A stretch of DNA of 64,000 nucleotides, taken from the NCBI RefSeq assembly GCF_000425645.1, contig NZ_KE384430.1, positions 62,001 to 126,000 of the forward strand, given 5' to 3'. This stretch comes from Gaetbulibacter saemankumensis DSM 17032. GTDB lineage: Bacteria; Bacteroidota; Bacteroidia; Flavobacteriales; Flavobacteriaceae. A program made the translations under genes and the position numbers. Below the pieces are notes generated by a model that did not search any database, had not been told where the DNA came from, and saw only the letters and a program-made list of their open reading frames with translations. Positions within the stretch are counted from its first letter, which is position 1. Each line of letters begins with the position of its first letter. Below, piece after piece: positions 47,895 to 56,952 of this stretch.

Positions 47895-50800
47895 TTAATT
47901 GTTAACTCTTAAAATATTAAGAGGTGCATTTTTATTTAGAATTATAAAATGTATCTGGCCGTTAATAATAATTTTACTAATTGATTTTGCTTCATTATAA
48001 TTCACAAAACCAGAATTCTCAACATTTATAAGTTTCCCTTTATCAGCCCCCAATAATACAAAACCTTTCGAAGCATCATACCTAATAGTCTCCACCTCTG
48101 CATCGTACACGTTACCTACGCCTAAAACATCTAATCTACCATCGTTATTTAAATCTTCTATTTCAAAACTTAATACAGGTCCAAATTGAACTTGCTCTGG
48201 TAATTCATTAATTTCAAAGTGCCCATCCCCCGTATTTTTAAGAATAATACTTTTAAAAGTTTCAACCTTAAAATGCACGGCGTTCTTCAAGCTTTCGGCA
48301 CCATATATATCTGGCAGGGTTGAATTTGCAAACTCTTTAAAGGTCTTTAATTTATCATTAATAAAAGGATTTTGTTGCGACGAACATTCCTTACCACGAA
48401 CAGGAAGTAACTCGCCCGTTTTAGAAACTTTACTTAATACAACATCAAAAGTTTTGTTATCATCAAAATAATCGGCATATATATGTAACGGTTTATCTGT
48501 TTTAGGATGAAATTTATTATTCCCTCCCCAATTTCCAATTAAAAAGTCGACATGACCATCATTATTTAAATCTGCAGATTTTATAGTTTGATTCCAACCA
48601 TTAGTATTCTCTAATACAGGTAAATCTAGTTTTTCATATTTCTTATTTACATTTTCAAAAATTATTATTGGCATCCATTCCCCTACAACAATTAGGTCTA
48701 AATCATTGTCGTTATCATAATCGCAAAAAACAGCATCATTTACCATATTTATGCCTGAAAAATCATCAAACACTTCATGGGTTATATTTTTAAACATTCC
48801 TTTATCGTTCTCCAGCAATAAAGATTGATGAGCTAAAGGATATTTACCATGAATAACTCCTCCACAAACAAAAGCATCTTGATCTCCGTCTTTATCATAA
48901 TCTGCAAAAATTACCTTTTTAGTGTTTGTAAAAATTTCAGGAATCACCGTTTTCGTAAACTGGCCATAACCATTATTTACATACAACCTATCTTGAAGGA
49001 GTTTGTTGCCTGTATTCATTTCATATCCTCCAGATGACACGTATAAATCTAAATCATTATCATTATCAAAATCAAGAAAAGTAGCACTGGTATCTTCATA
49101 AAGCTTATCGGCTTCAAATAAATTTTGATTAATTGATTCAAAACCACCGGCTTCATTTTGCATATATAACGCTCCTGAAGCTCCACTAGCATTCCCCACA
49201 AAAAAATCATCTAACCCATCATTATTAATATCTGCGACCGCAATTGGCGCTCCTTTTTCCGATTGCTTCTGTGGTAACAATAGCTGCAATTCAAAATCAT
49301 TAAAACTATTTTCCTTTTGAATGTAATTAATCCCTATTTCTATAGGATCAACAGATTCAAATAATAATGGTTTCTCAACCGAATTAATTTTTTCTGTATT
49401 GGCATTATTATAATCTAGATTAATAAGTGTATTGGGACTTACATTAGTAAGTTTTTGTTTTCTTGTATCAGGCCAAACTACTATAACACTATCAATAGAA
49501 TTTAAATTCCCAAGTCCAAAATGTAACTTATTGGTTACTGATGATTGATACCCCCTACTTAAATATAATGTTTTTGATTGCTTTAAGTTTTTTGAATAAA
49601 CATTAATAGTTGCCCCTATTCCATTAATGTTTTCTTCTGCTCCCTTAAATTGAAACATTAAGTAGTTGTTTTTCGCATTATTTTTATAAACAGAAGCCTC
49701 ATCACTTTGATTGGCCAGTACCAAATCTAAATCTCCATCGTTATCTAAATCAGCATAAACAGCTCCTGTTGAATTTACTTCTTGATTAATCCCCCATCTA
49801 CTGGTTGTATTCTCAAACTTTAAATTACCCTTGTTTTTAAAACTATAATTGCTCAATTTTTCAGAAGGCATCATAGCTATAGCTTCCTCTAAAGATATTT
49901 TTTTACGATTTTGAATATTACGGCGCATCTGATTTCTAAAATCCTGATTCGACAAATCGTTTTCAATCCCATTACTCACAAATAAATCGTTATATCCATC
50001 ATTATCAAAATCAGCTATAAGTGGCGCCCAACTCCAATCTGTTTTTGCAATACCTGCTAATTGTCCTATTTCACTAAAATGACCATCCCCATTATTTAAT
50101 TGAAGCATATTAGACATGTATTGATGATGATATCCGCTATTAACCAAAAGATTAAAATTATCAGTACTCATAGTAGCCATATTTTGCTTACCTCGAATAT
50201 GATCTTCAGCCATCATATCCAGAACTACCAAATCAGGTTTTAAATCATTGTTCAAATCCGCAAAATCAGACCCCATACTATTTGCCGAAATATGTTTAAA
50301 CCGGTTTAAAACCTCATCCTTAAAGGTACCATCTCCTTGATTAATATATAGAAAATCCGGTTCTAAAAAATCGTTCGCCACATAAATATCGGGAAGATTG
50401 TCATTGTTAAAATCACCAAGACTCGCACTTAAACCCCATGCCTTGTTTTCAAGTCCCGCTTCCTTCGTTACATTCTTAAATGTATTACCATCGTTTCTAA
50501 ATAACTGATCAGAGAAAAATGCCTCCTTGGTTTTCTGCAGTTCGGGATTTATAGTTATATTATTCCTAAAATCGGCTCGATGATTTACTAAATACATGTC
50601 TAAATCATTATCAAGATCATAATCGAAAAAATAAGCTTGTGTTGAAAACCCAAAATGATCTAAACCATATTCTGCCGACACTTCTTTGAAACTATTATCT
50701 TTTTGATTTAGAAATAATTTATTTCTCCTTAAATCGTGATTCTCTAAAGAGCCAGATTTACAAACATATATATCTAACCAACCATCATTATTGATATCAA

Positions 50801-51173
50801 TCATTGATACACCTGTGGACCAACCATTAGCATCGGAGACGCCTGCAGATTCAGTTATATCTTTAAACTTAAAACCACCCTGATTTAAATATAATTTATT
50901 AGATTCCTGATTTGATGTAAAGTATAAATCTTCAAATCCATCGTTATTTATATCACCAACAGCAACACCAGTGCCATTATAGATATAAGAATAATTTAAA
51001 AAATTAAAATATAAATTTTCTTTTACGGTATTTTTAAAAGTAATACCAGTAAACTCACTGTTAACAAGACTAAAGAGTGTATTGTCTTTAACAGTAATTT
51101 CTTTTTGCTTATTGCAAGCCGTTATAAAAACAAAAAGTAAAACCATTGACAGCCTTACTTTTAATTGTAACAT
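47895..51173 (-). CDS. VCBS/FG-GAP repeat lipoprotein with ASPIC/UnbV domain
   Basis: 1092-aa surface lipoprotein. Signal peptide then LLFVFITACNKQ gives a lipobox Cys. Many FG-GAP/VCBS integrin-like repeats follow, recognisable by calcium-binding D-x-N-x-D-G-x-x-D loops (DINNDGFEDLYF, DFNNDNLPDIYV, DLDNDGDLDLV, DINNDGLDDFFV). A UnbV/ASPIC domain sits near the middle (NGIGATINVY ... LSRGYQSS ... VWPDTRKQ). ATG at 51173 is used in preference to an upstream TTG. As the last gene of the GlcNAc locus it may bind glycans or other surface ligands; function not known. Confidence 0.85.
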   Translation of the reverse strand: MLQLKVRLSMVLLFVFITACNKQKEITVKDNTLFSLVNSEFTGITFKNTVKENLYFNFLNYSYIYNGTGVAVGDINNDGFEDLYFTSNQESNKLYLNQGGFKFKDITESAGVSDANGWSTGVSMIDINNDGWLDIYVCKSGSLENHDLRRNKLFLNQKDNSFKEVSAEYGLDHFGFSTQAYFFDYDLDNDLDMYLVNHRADFRNNITINPELQKTKEAFFSDQLFRNDGNTFKNVTKEAGLENKAWGLSASLGDFNNDNLPDIYVANDFLEPDFLYINQGDGTFKDEVLNRFKHISANSMGSDFADLNNDLKPDLVVLDMMAEDHIRGKQNMATMSTDNFNLLVNSGYHHQYMSNMLQLNNGDGHFSEIGQLAGIAKTDWSWAPLIADFDNDGYNDLFVSNGIENDLSNQDFRNQMRRNIQNRKKISLEEAIAMMPSEKLSNYSFKNKGNLKFENTTSRWGINQEVNSTGAVYADLDNDGDLDLVLANQSDEASVYKNNAKNNYLMFQFKGAEENINGIGATINVYSKNLKQSKTLYLSRGYQSSVTNKLHFGLGNLNSIDSVIVVWPDTRKQKLTNVSPNTLINLDYNNANTEKINSVEKPLLFESVDPIEIGINYIQKENSFNDFELQLLLPQKQSEKGAPIAVADINNDGLDDFFVGNASGASGALYMQNEAGGFESINQNLFEADKLYEDTSATFLDFDNDNDLDLYVSSGGYEMNTGNKLLQDRLYVNNGYGQFTKTVIPEIFTNTKKVIFADYDKDGDQDAFVCGGVIHGKYPLAHQSLLLENDKGMFKNITHEVFDDFSGINMVNDAVFCDYDNDNDLDLIVVGEWMPIIIFENVNKKYEKLDLPVLENTNGWNQTIKSADLNNDGHVDFLIGNWGGNNKFHPKTDKPLHIYADYFDDNKTFDVVLSKVSKTGELLPVRGKECSSQQNPFINDKLKTFKEFANSTLPDIYGAESLKNAVHFKVETFKSIILKNTGDGHFEINELPEQVQFGPVLSFEIEDLNNDGRLDVLGVGNVYDAEVETIRYDASKGFVLLGADKGKLINVENSGFVNYNEAKSISKIIINGQIHFIILNKNAPLNILRVNN

Positions 51174-51230
51174 ATTTGAGACTCTGTTCAAAATATTATT
51201 ATTTAAATTATATACTTCGATTTTAATAAA

Positions 51231-53288
51231 TTATTCTGACACTTTAAAGTTTTCTTCAGCATAATTTAATAGATAATTTAAATCACGTAAAATTACCACC
51301 TCAACATCTTCAACTGGTTGCTTTAAAGCTTCTATATATTGATTTATTTCTGAAATTGTTTTTTTAGATACTTCACGATTTTGAAATATTTCAAACAATA
51401 ACCCGGATACCTCTGAAACATTCAAAGATAAATTCTCCAACGGTTTTGTTTTAGGATTCAAATCTAATTTTCGAAATTCTTCATGGTTATTAGACCAAAT
51501 GCTCAGATAATCCAATAAGGCATTTTGCACTTCCATTCCACCATCAGCAATAAACTGAGACACCAAATTATTGAACTTTAAAGCGTCTTCTGCATCCACA
51601 ACACAGGCATCTGCAAATAATGAAAACGGTGAAAACGTTTTATATTCAACGCCATCTTTATTACGTTTGTAAATCTTTAAGGGTTCACAAATCTTAGACA
51701 ACACCTCTAAAGATTTAATATCCTGGTTGTGTGTCATACTACGTAAAATAACAGCCTTATTTCTTATGTGGGTAATTCCTAATTCTTCTAGGTCGAAAGA
51801 TACCGTTTTTAATCGCGACAGCATATTATCAATATCATTTACTGATTGCGCAGACCAAAATCTTTCTGCTATAGCTGCTGTACGAGGCCAAATTCTGGAA
51901 TCTATGGTTCGTGGAGTTACTAATTCACTCCACATGGTAGCTTCTCCTCCCAAAACACGGGCACGCTGTTCGGGAGTTAGCACGACATCACCTATAGGAT
52001 CCACCGTGTAATGATGTTTTATAGACAGCATTCTGTCTATATAATAACCATTCGACAGTACCGTCTGATACCCCTGTTTAGCAGCACTAATTAATGACCC
52101 TCCTTTAGGCAACCCTTCATTTTCACCACGCCATGAATGTATCACGGCTGTGGTTGGCATGTTAGGGGTCATGATTTCATCCCAGCCCATTAATTTTTTT
52201 CCTAATTTATTCAGTATTTCTTCCAGTCTAATATTAAAATAAGTCTGTAAATCGTGATTCGAAGTTAAATTATGCTGCTTTTTAAACTTCTGAATCTCTT
52301 CATTTTCATCCCAGTGCTTCCCTTCATTCTCATCACCCCCAATGTGGAAATAGGTATCTGGAAATAAAGGAACCATTTCTGAAAATAAATTTTCAAGAAA
52401 CGTATAAGTAATATCTTTTGTTGGATCTAATGTTGGATCGAACACCCCAGAGAATCGTTCTATGGCATAATGATAACCGTCTTTACTCCCCAATTCCGGA
52501 TAAGCTGTTAATATAGCTGAAGCATGACCAGGCACATCAAATTCTGGAATGACACGAATACCTAGTTTATTGGCATAAGCCACCACATCTTTTATTTGTT
52601 CCTGAGTATAGTACAACCCATCGGAAGCTAATTGATGCAATTTGGGATACACTTTTGATTCGACACGAAAACCCTGATCGTCGGTTAAATGCCAATGGAA
52701 TACATTCATTTTAACCGAGGCCATGGCTTCCAAATTTCGCTTAATAACCCCTATAGGATGAAAATGCCTAGACACATCAATCATAAGACCCCGCCATACA
52801 AACCGAGGCGCATCATTAATATCCGCTCCTTGAAAGTAATAGTCTGTCGCGTCGTGGGTTATTAATTGCAACAAAGTGTTCAGAGCTCTAATAGCCCCAA
52901 CATCCGTTTTAGCATGTATACGAATCTCTTTATCAGATACATGTAGTTGATACGATTCGTCAGTTTGGATATTCAATTCGGCTACCGAATTAAATGTAAT
53001 TTTAATATTACCTCTATCATTTGCTACGGGAAATCCTTCTTCAATAAAAATCCCTGTTCGCGTAACTAATCGTCTTAAAAAATTAACAGTGGCATTACGA
53101 ACACGCTCTTGAGAATCATCACCCATTATGGAGACCGCAACCCCACTATTAATAATAAACTTAGCAGAATTTTTTGTTATTTCTTTTGGCCAAGGCAAGA
53201 GATTATACTCCTGAAGTAAGGTCGTCTGAGAGAAAGCATTTCTGCTAAAAACGCCTAGTATTAAAATAAGAAATATAATTTTTTTCAT
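51231..53288 (-). CDS. Beta-N-acetylhexosaminidase (GH20), exported
   Basis: Glycoside hydrolase that releases terminal GlcNAc or GalNAc from oligosaccharides. The protein is 685 aa with a signal peptide (MKKIIFLILILGVFSRNAFSQ). An N-terminal GH20b domain (about 30-160) precedes the catalytic barrel. Substrate-assisted catalysis residues Asp319-Glu320 are in HIGGDENEG; HWHLTDDQGFR and EFDVPGHA also fit. A helical C-terminal extension follows. It is 44 bases downstream of the nagB fusion, so the chain goes SusCD, deaminase, hexosaminidase. Probably periplasmic. Confidence 0.93.
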   Translation of the reverse strand: MKKIIFLILILGVFSRNAFSQTTLLQEYNLLPWPKEITKNSAKFIINSGVAVSIMGDDSQERVRNATVNFLRRLVTRTGIFIEEGFPVANDRGNIKITFNSVAELNIQTDESYQLHVSDKEIRIHAKTDVGAIRALNTLLQLITHDATDYYFQGADINDAPRFVWRGLMIDVSRHFHPIGVIKRNLEAMASVKMNVFHWHLTDDQGFRVESKVYPKLHQLASDGLYYTQEQIKDVVAYANKLGIRVIPEFDVPGHASAILTAYPELGSKDGYHYAIERFSGVFDPTLDPTKDITYTFLENLFSEMVPLFPDTYFHIGGDENEGKHWDENEEIQKFKKQHNLTSNHDLQTYFNIRLEEILNKLGKKLMGWDEIMTPNMPTTAVIHSWRGENEGLPKGGSLISAAKQGYQTVLSNGYYIDRMLSIKHHYTVDPIGDVVLTPEQRARVLGGEATMWSELVTPRTIDSRIWPRTAAIAERFWSAQSVNDIDNMLSRLKTVSFDLEELGITHIRNKAVILRSMTHNQDIKSLEVLSKICEPLKIYKRNKDGVEYKTFSPFSLFADACVVDAEDALKFNNLVSQFIADGGMEVQNALLDYLSIWSNNHEEFRKLDLNPKTKPLENLSLNVSEVSGLLFEIFQNREVSKKTISEINQYIEALKQPVEDVEVVILRDLNYLLNYAEENFKVSE

Positions 53289-53332
53289 GCCTTTGGATAC
53301 TTTGTATTTTATAACTTATCCTCAATTAATGA

Positions 53333-55255
53333 TTAAAAATAATAGCGTTTAAATGCTTCAATAGCGGCATATTCTGCCAATCCTAACTCATTATACTTAT
53401 TTGCCGTTAACCGATTTCTATCTTCAACGCGCACCCAAAACTCTCTTGAATCGTCACCTTGAAACATCACTCCATCTTTTTGAGATTGATGGTAAAAAAT
53501 AGCATGTCGCTTTCTTAAAACCTGATCTGGGCTCATAGGCACAGCCATTTCAATCTGATAAGATTCCCACTCGTGCCAAGCTCCACGGTACAACCACACC
53601 CAACAATCGTCCATAAAAGATTTTGGCTTTAATATTTTCAATGCTTCAAACAAAGCATCTAAACACACCTTATGTGTTCCATGTGGATCGGCTAAATCTC
53701 CAGCGGCATATATTTGGTGAGGCTTAATATCTTCTATTAGGGCACACATTATATCAATATCATCTTGTGATAAATTATTCTTTTTAATGGTTCCTGTTTC
53801 GTAGAATGGTAAATCTAAAAAGTGTACATACGCATCGGGAACCCCTAAATAACGGGTCGCCCCATAAGATTCGGCACGACGTATCAATCCTTTTAGTTTT
53901 CTTACTTCTTTAGAATCGATAGCATTTTCTTTTTTCGATTTAAGAAAATCTATAATCTCTTTTGATGTGGTACAATCAGGATTTAAATTCTGAACAATCT
54001 CGGCAAATTTTATGGCTTCATCATCGGAAACCGCAATATTACCGGATGTTTGATATGCAATATGCACTTCATGTCCCTGCTCTACGAGACGATCGAAAGT
54101 TCCTCCCATTGAGATGACATCATCATCGGGATGCGGACTAAATATAATAACTCGTTTTTTGGGAATATGAGCACGTTCTGGTCGATTCGTATCATCGGCC
54201 CCCGGCTTTCCTCCCGGCCAACCTGTAATGGTATGCTGCAACTTATTAAACATTTTTATGTTTAAATTGTATGCCGTTCCTTCTTCGGTAAGCAACCCAG
54301 ACATTCCATTATCATTATAATCCTTATCCGTTAACTTTAAAATTGGTTTCTTGGTTAATTCACTTAACCATACAACAGCCTTTAATTTCAACTCGTCATT
54401 CCAGGCGCAGGCTGTTACAATCCAAGGTGTTTTTACACGAGTTAATTCAGAAGAAGCGGCCTCATCTAGCAAAAAGCTAGTGTTGTCATGATTTTGAAGA
54501 TAAGTCGCAGGAACTTCTGCCGTGACCTCACCTTCTATGGTTCGTTTCACAATCTCAGCCTTATTACCTCCCCATGCTAATAACACGATTCGTTTCGCGG
54601 CCATAACTGTACCTATCCCCATAGTAATGGCCTTTCTTGGCACATTATCAATTCCCAAAAATGCCGGAGCGGCATCCACCCTTGTGATATGATCTAAGGT
54701 TATATTTCGGGTGCCAGAATTATAATGTGATCCAGGTTCATTAAATCCTATATGACCTGTTCTACCAATACCTAAAAGCTGAAAATCTAAACCACCAACA
54801 GCTTTAATCTTCATTTCGTAATCAATGCAGTATTGATACAAATCTTCAGAGCTTACTTTACCATTTGGAATATTAATATTTTCAGGTAAAATATCAATAT
54901 GATTAAACAAGTGTTCATGCATAAAATAGTAGTAACTCTGAATATCACTTTTTTCCATTGGGTAATATTCATCTAAATTGAAGGTTATTACATTAGAGAA
55001 ACTCAGCCCTTCCTCTTTATGCATTCTTACCAACTCCTCATAAACTTTTATTGGTGAAGACCCTGTAGCTAAACCAAGCACACAAAACTCTCCCTTACCC
55101 TCTTTTTCTCTTATTAAAGTTGCTATTTCCTCTGCTACTAAAACCGAGGCCTCATTTGAATTATTGAATATTACGTTATGTATTTTTTCATAACGTGTTT
55201 CCTCGAATTTGCCAGCTTTTGTGAAAGCTATTTTTTTATGATCTACAATTTTCAC
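53333..55255 (-). CDS. nagB: Glucosamine-6-phosphate deaminase fused to a PIG-L/LmbE deacetylase domain
   Basis: 640-aa cytosolic fusion. Residues 1-300 are a NagB-type deaminase: GLATGSSPIKVYEEL, the catalytic Asp in TFNLDEYYPM, and GIGRTGHIGFNEPGS. In the last segment the position occupied by Asp141 in E. coli NagB is Thr166, next to the conserved His168. Residues 365-640 are a PIG-L zinc deacetylase: HPDDD at 375-379 and the third ligand His in ADPHGTHKVC. Together they could turn GlcNAc-6-P or related sugar into fructose-6-P; the deacetylase substrate is inferred. GTG start at 55255, supported by AAAGGATT just upstream. Confidence 0.9.
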   Translation of the reverse strand: MKIVDHKKIAFTKAGKFEETRYEKIHNVIFNNSNEASVLVAEEIATLIREKEGKGEFCVLGLATGSSPIKVYEELVRMHKEEGLSFSNVITFNLDEYYPMEKSDIQSYYYFMHEHLFNHIDILPENINIPNGKVSSEDLYQYCIDYEMKIKAVGGLDFQLLGIGRTGHIGFNEPGSHYNSGTRNITLDHITRVDAAPAFLGIDNVPRKAITMGIGTVMAAKRIVLLAWGGNKAEIVKRTIEGEVTAEVPATYLQNHDNTSFLLDEAASSELTRVKTPWIVTACAWNDELKLKAVVWLSELTKKPILKLTDKDYNDNGMSGLLTEEGTAYNLNIKMFNKLQHTITGWPGGKPGADDTNRPERAHIPKKRVIIFSPHPDDDVISMGGTFDRLVEQGHEVHIAYQTSGNIAVSDDEAIKFAEIVQNLNPDCTTSKEIIDFLKSKKENAIDSKEVRKLKGLIRRAESYGATRYLGVPDAYVHFLDLPFYETGTIKKNNLSQDDIDIMCALIEDIKPHQIYAAGDLADPHGTHKVCLDALFEALKILKPKSFMDDCWVWLYRGAWHEWESYQIEMAVPMSPDQVLRKRHAIFYHQSQKDGVMFQGDDSREFWVRVEDRNRLTANKYNELGLAEYAAIEAFKRYYF

Positions 55256-55354
55256 AATAATCCTTTTTGAAAATTACTATTGTTTAAGCAAGCAGAAAAC
55301 CGAAATCTCCTGCTTGCATACCAACAAACTAACTATGATAAAACTATCTGAATA

Positions 55355-56941
55355 TTAAAAATTAGCAGCTCCAGTATCCCACCATAAGCGCGTACCTCCG
55401 TTGTCTGGACCTGATAATTTTGTAACAGCATCTTGTACCCCTTCCGGATTTGTTGATAACTCACTATCTACAAACGGAATTCTTCTAATCTGAATATTAG
55501 TATCGATAGTGCCTCCACTTTGATTACTAACAACAGGGAATATTTTAGGGTATCCAGTACGTCTAAACTCACTCCAAGCTTCTTGTCCTTCAGGGAACAT
55601 AGCAATCCACTTTTGAGTAATAATACGCTCTAATTTCTCTTCATTCGTTGCTCCTTCATCCCAGGCAATTGTAATGTCTGTTAAAGCAGCTATATTATTA
55701 CTAGGATTTACAGGATCTACATAATCTGCAGGTGTTGAAGTATTATCGGCTATATAGTTTGATGCTCCACTAGCCCCATGCTGCTCAAAAGATAATTGTA
55801 TACCTGTTTCATAATTTGTTTTAGCATCTCCGGCACCTTGCCATCCACGTAAAGCGGCTTCAGCTTTCAAAAATGCTACTTCTGCTGCCGTCATTAACTG
55901 AACAGTTGAAGTATGAATATTATCATTTATTGAAGAGAAACCTATATAATCCGCCTTTTGCGCAAGCTCATCGGCATATCCCGGAAGTAATGGTAATCCG
56001 CCTCGAACCCCCTTAACCGTTCCAGAAACACTTGTAGGTGCATCAAAATAACTCGTCGCTCTTGCATCGTCGTAACCAACTAATATAGATTCCATAGATG
56101 CATTCATTCGAATATCTCCCCAAGAGTTATCTATAATAGATAATGGATGGTCCAAAGCACTATTAACAAAAAATCCTTCAGGATTTGTTCCCATAACCCC
56201 TAAAGACTGAGATAACGCTTTTTCTCCTTCTGTTTTCGCTTTTACTGGATTTACTTTCGAAATACGAATAGCCAGACGTAATCTTAATGAATTGGCTAAT
56301 TTTACCCAATTGGTGTAATTACCCCCATAAGATAAATCGAATGCAGCAAATCTTTCACTATCTATATCTGTCATTAAATTAGCAACAGCCGTATCTAAAT
56401 CTGTAAAAAAGGCATTATATGCTTCCTCTTGTGAATCATAAACCCCTGCATTTTCTAAATCTCCAAAGTTCGTATAAACAATGGGGCCAAATACATCAGA
56501 AACTCGATGCATTGCTGCAACCTTTAAAATTAAGGCAACTGCGTGCAATGTAGGATAATCCGCTTCTGTTAACTTAGATATTTCACTAACGTTATTCATT
56601 ACATTAGAATATGGAACAGACCAAATAAAATTATTCCATCCACTAACCAAACTATATGTAGTATTATTCGCTCCCGCAACAAATGGCCTTGGGTTGGTCA
56701 AATAACCAGAATAGACATCGGCATTTAAATTTTGTTGTAACTGATACGACCACGCCGGCGTATACTGGTATATACTCTCAAATATTGGTTTATACTTAGA
56801 CCCTACATGTTGAAAGTCGACTTCCAATTGTTCCTGAGTAATATTTCTTTCGTTTACATTAAATCGTTCTAAATCACTACAAGATGTATTTAGAAGCCCT
56901 GCGGCAACTAAACATGACAATATGTTCTTTATATTTTTCAT
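55355..56941 (-). CDS. SusD/RagB-like nutrient-binding lipoprotein
   Basis: Outer-membrane surface lipoprotein of 528 aa that binds glycan together with its SusC partner. The signal peptide ends LLNTSCSDLERF with Cys21 as the lipidated residue. The sequence has the helical TPR-like layout of the SusD-like family (YPTLHAVALILKVAAMHRVSD, MTAAEVAFLKAEAALRGW, ITQKWIAMFPEGQEAWSEFRRTGYP), the last being diagnostic. Located 11 bases after susC. Ligand probably a GlcNAc-containing oligosaccharide from the locus content. Confidence 0.93.
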   Translation of the reverse strand: MKNIKNILSCLVAAGLLNTSCSDLERFNVNERNITQEQLEVDFQHVGSKYKPIFESIYQYTPAWSYQLQQNLNADVYSGYLTNPRPFVAGANNTTYSLVSGWNNFIWSVPYSNVMNNVSEISKLTEADYPTLHAVALILKVAAMHRVSDVFGPIVYTNFGDLENAGVYDSQEEAYNAFFTDLDTAVANLMTDIDSERFAAFDLSYGGNYTNWVKLANSLRLRLAIRISKVNPVKAKTEGEKALSQSLGVMGTNPEGFFVNSALDHPLSIIDNSWGDIRMNASMESILVGYDDARATSYFDAPTSVSGTVKGVRGGLPLLPGYADELAQKADYIGFSSINDNIHTSTVQLMTAAEVAFLKAEAALRGWQGAGDAKTNYETGIQLSFEQHGASGASNYIADNTSTPADYVDPVNPSNNIAALTDITIAWDEGATNEEKLERIITQKWIAMFPEGQEAWSEFRRTGYPKIFPVVSNQSGGTIDTNIQIRRIPFVDSELSTNPEGVQDAVTKLSGPDNGGTRLWWDTGAANF

Positions 56942-56952
56942 TGCTTATTTTT

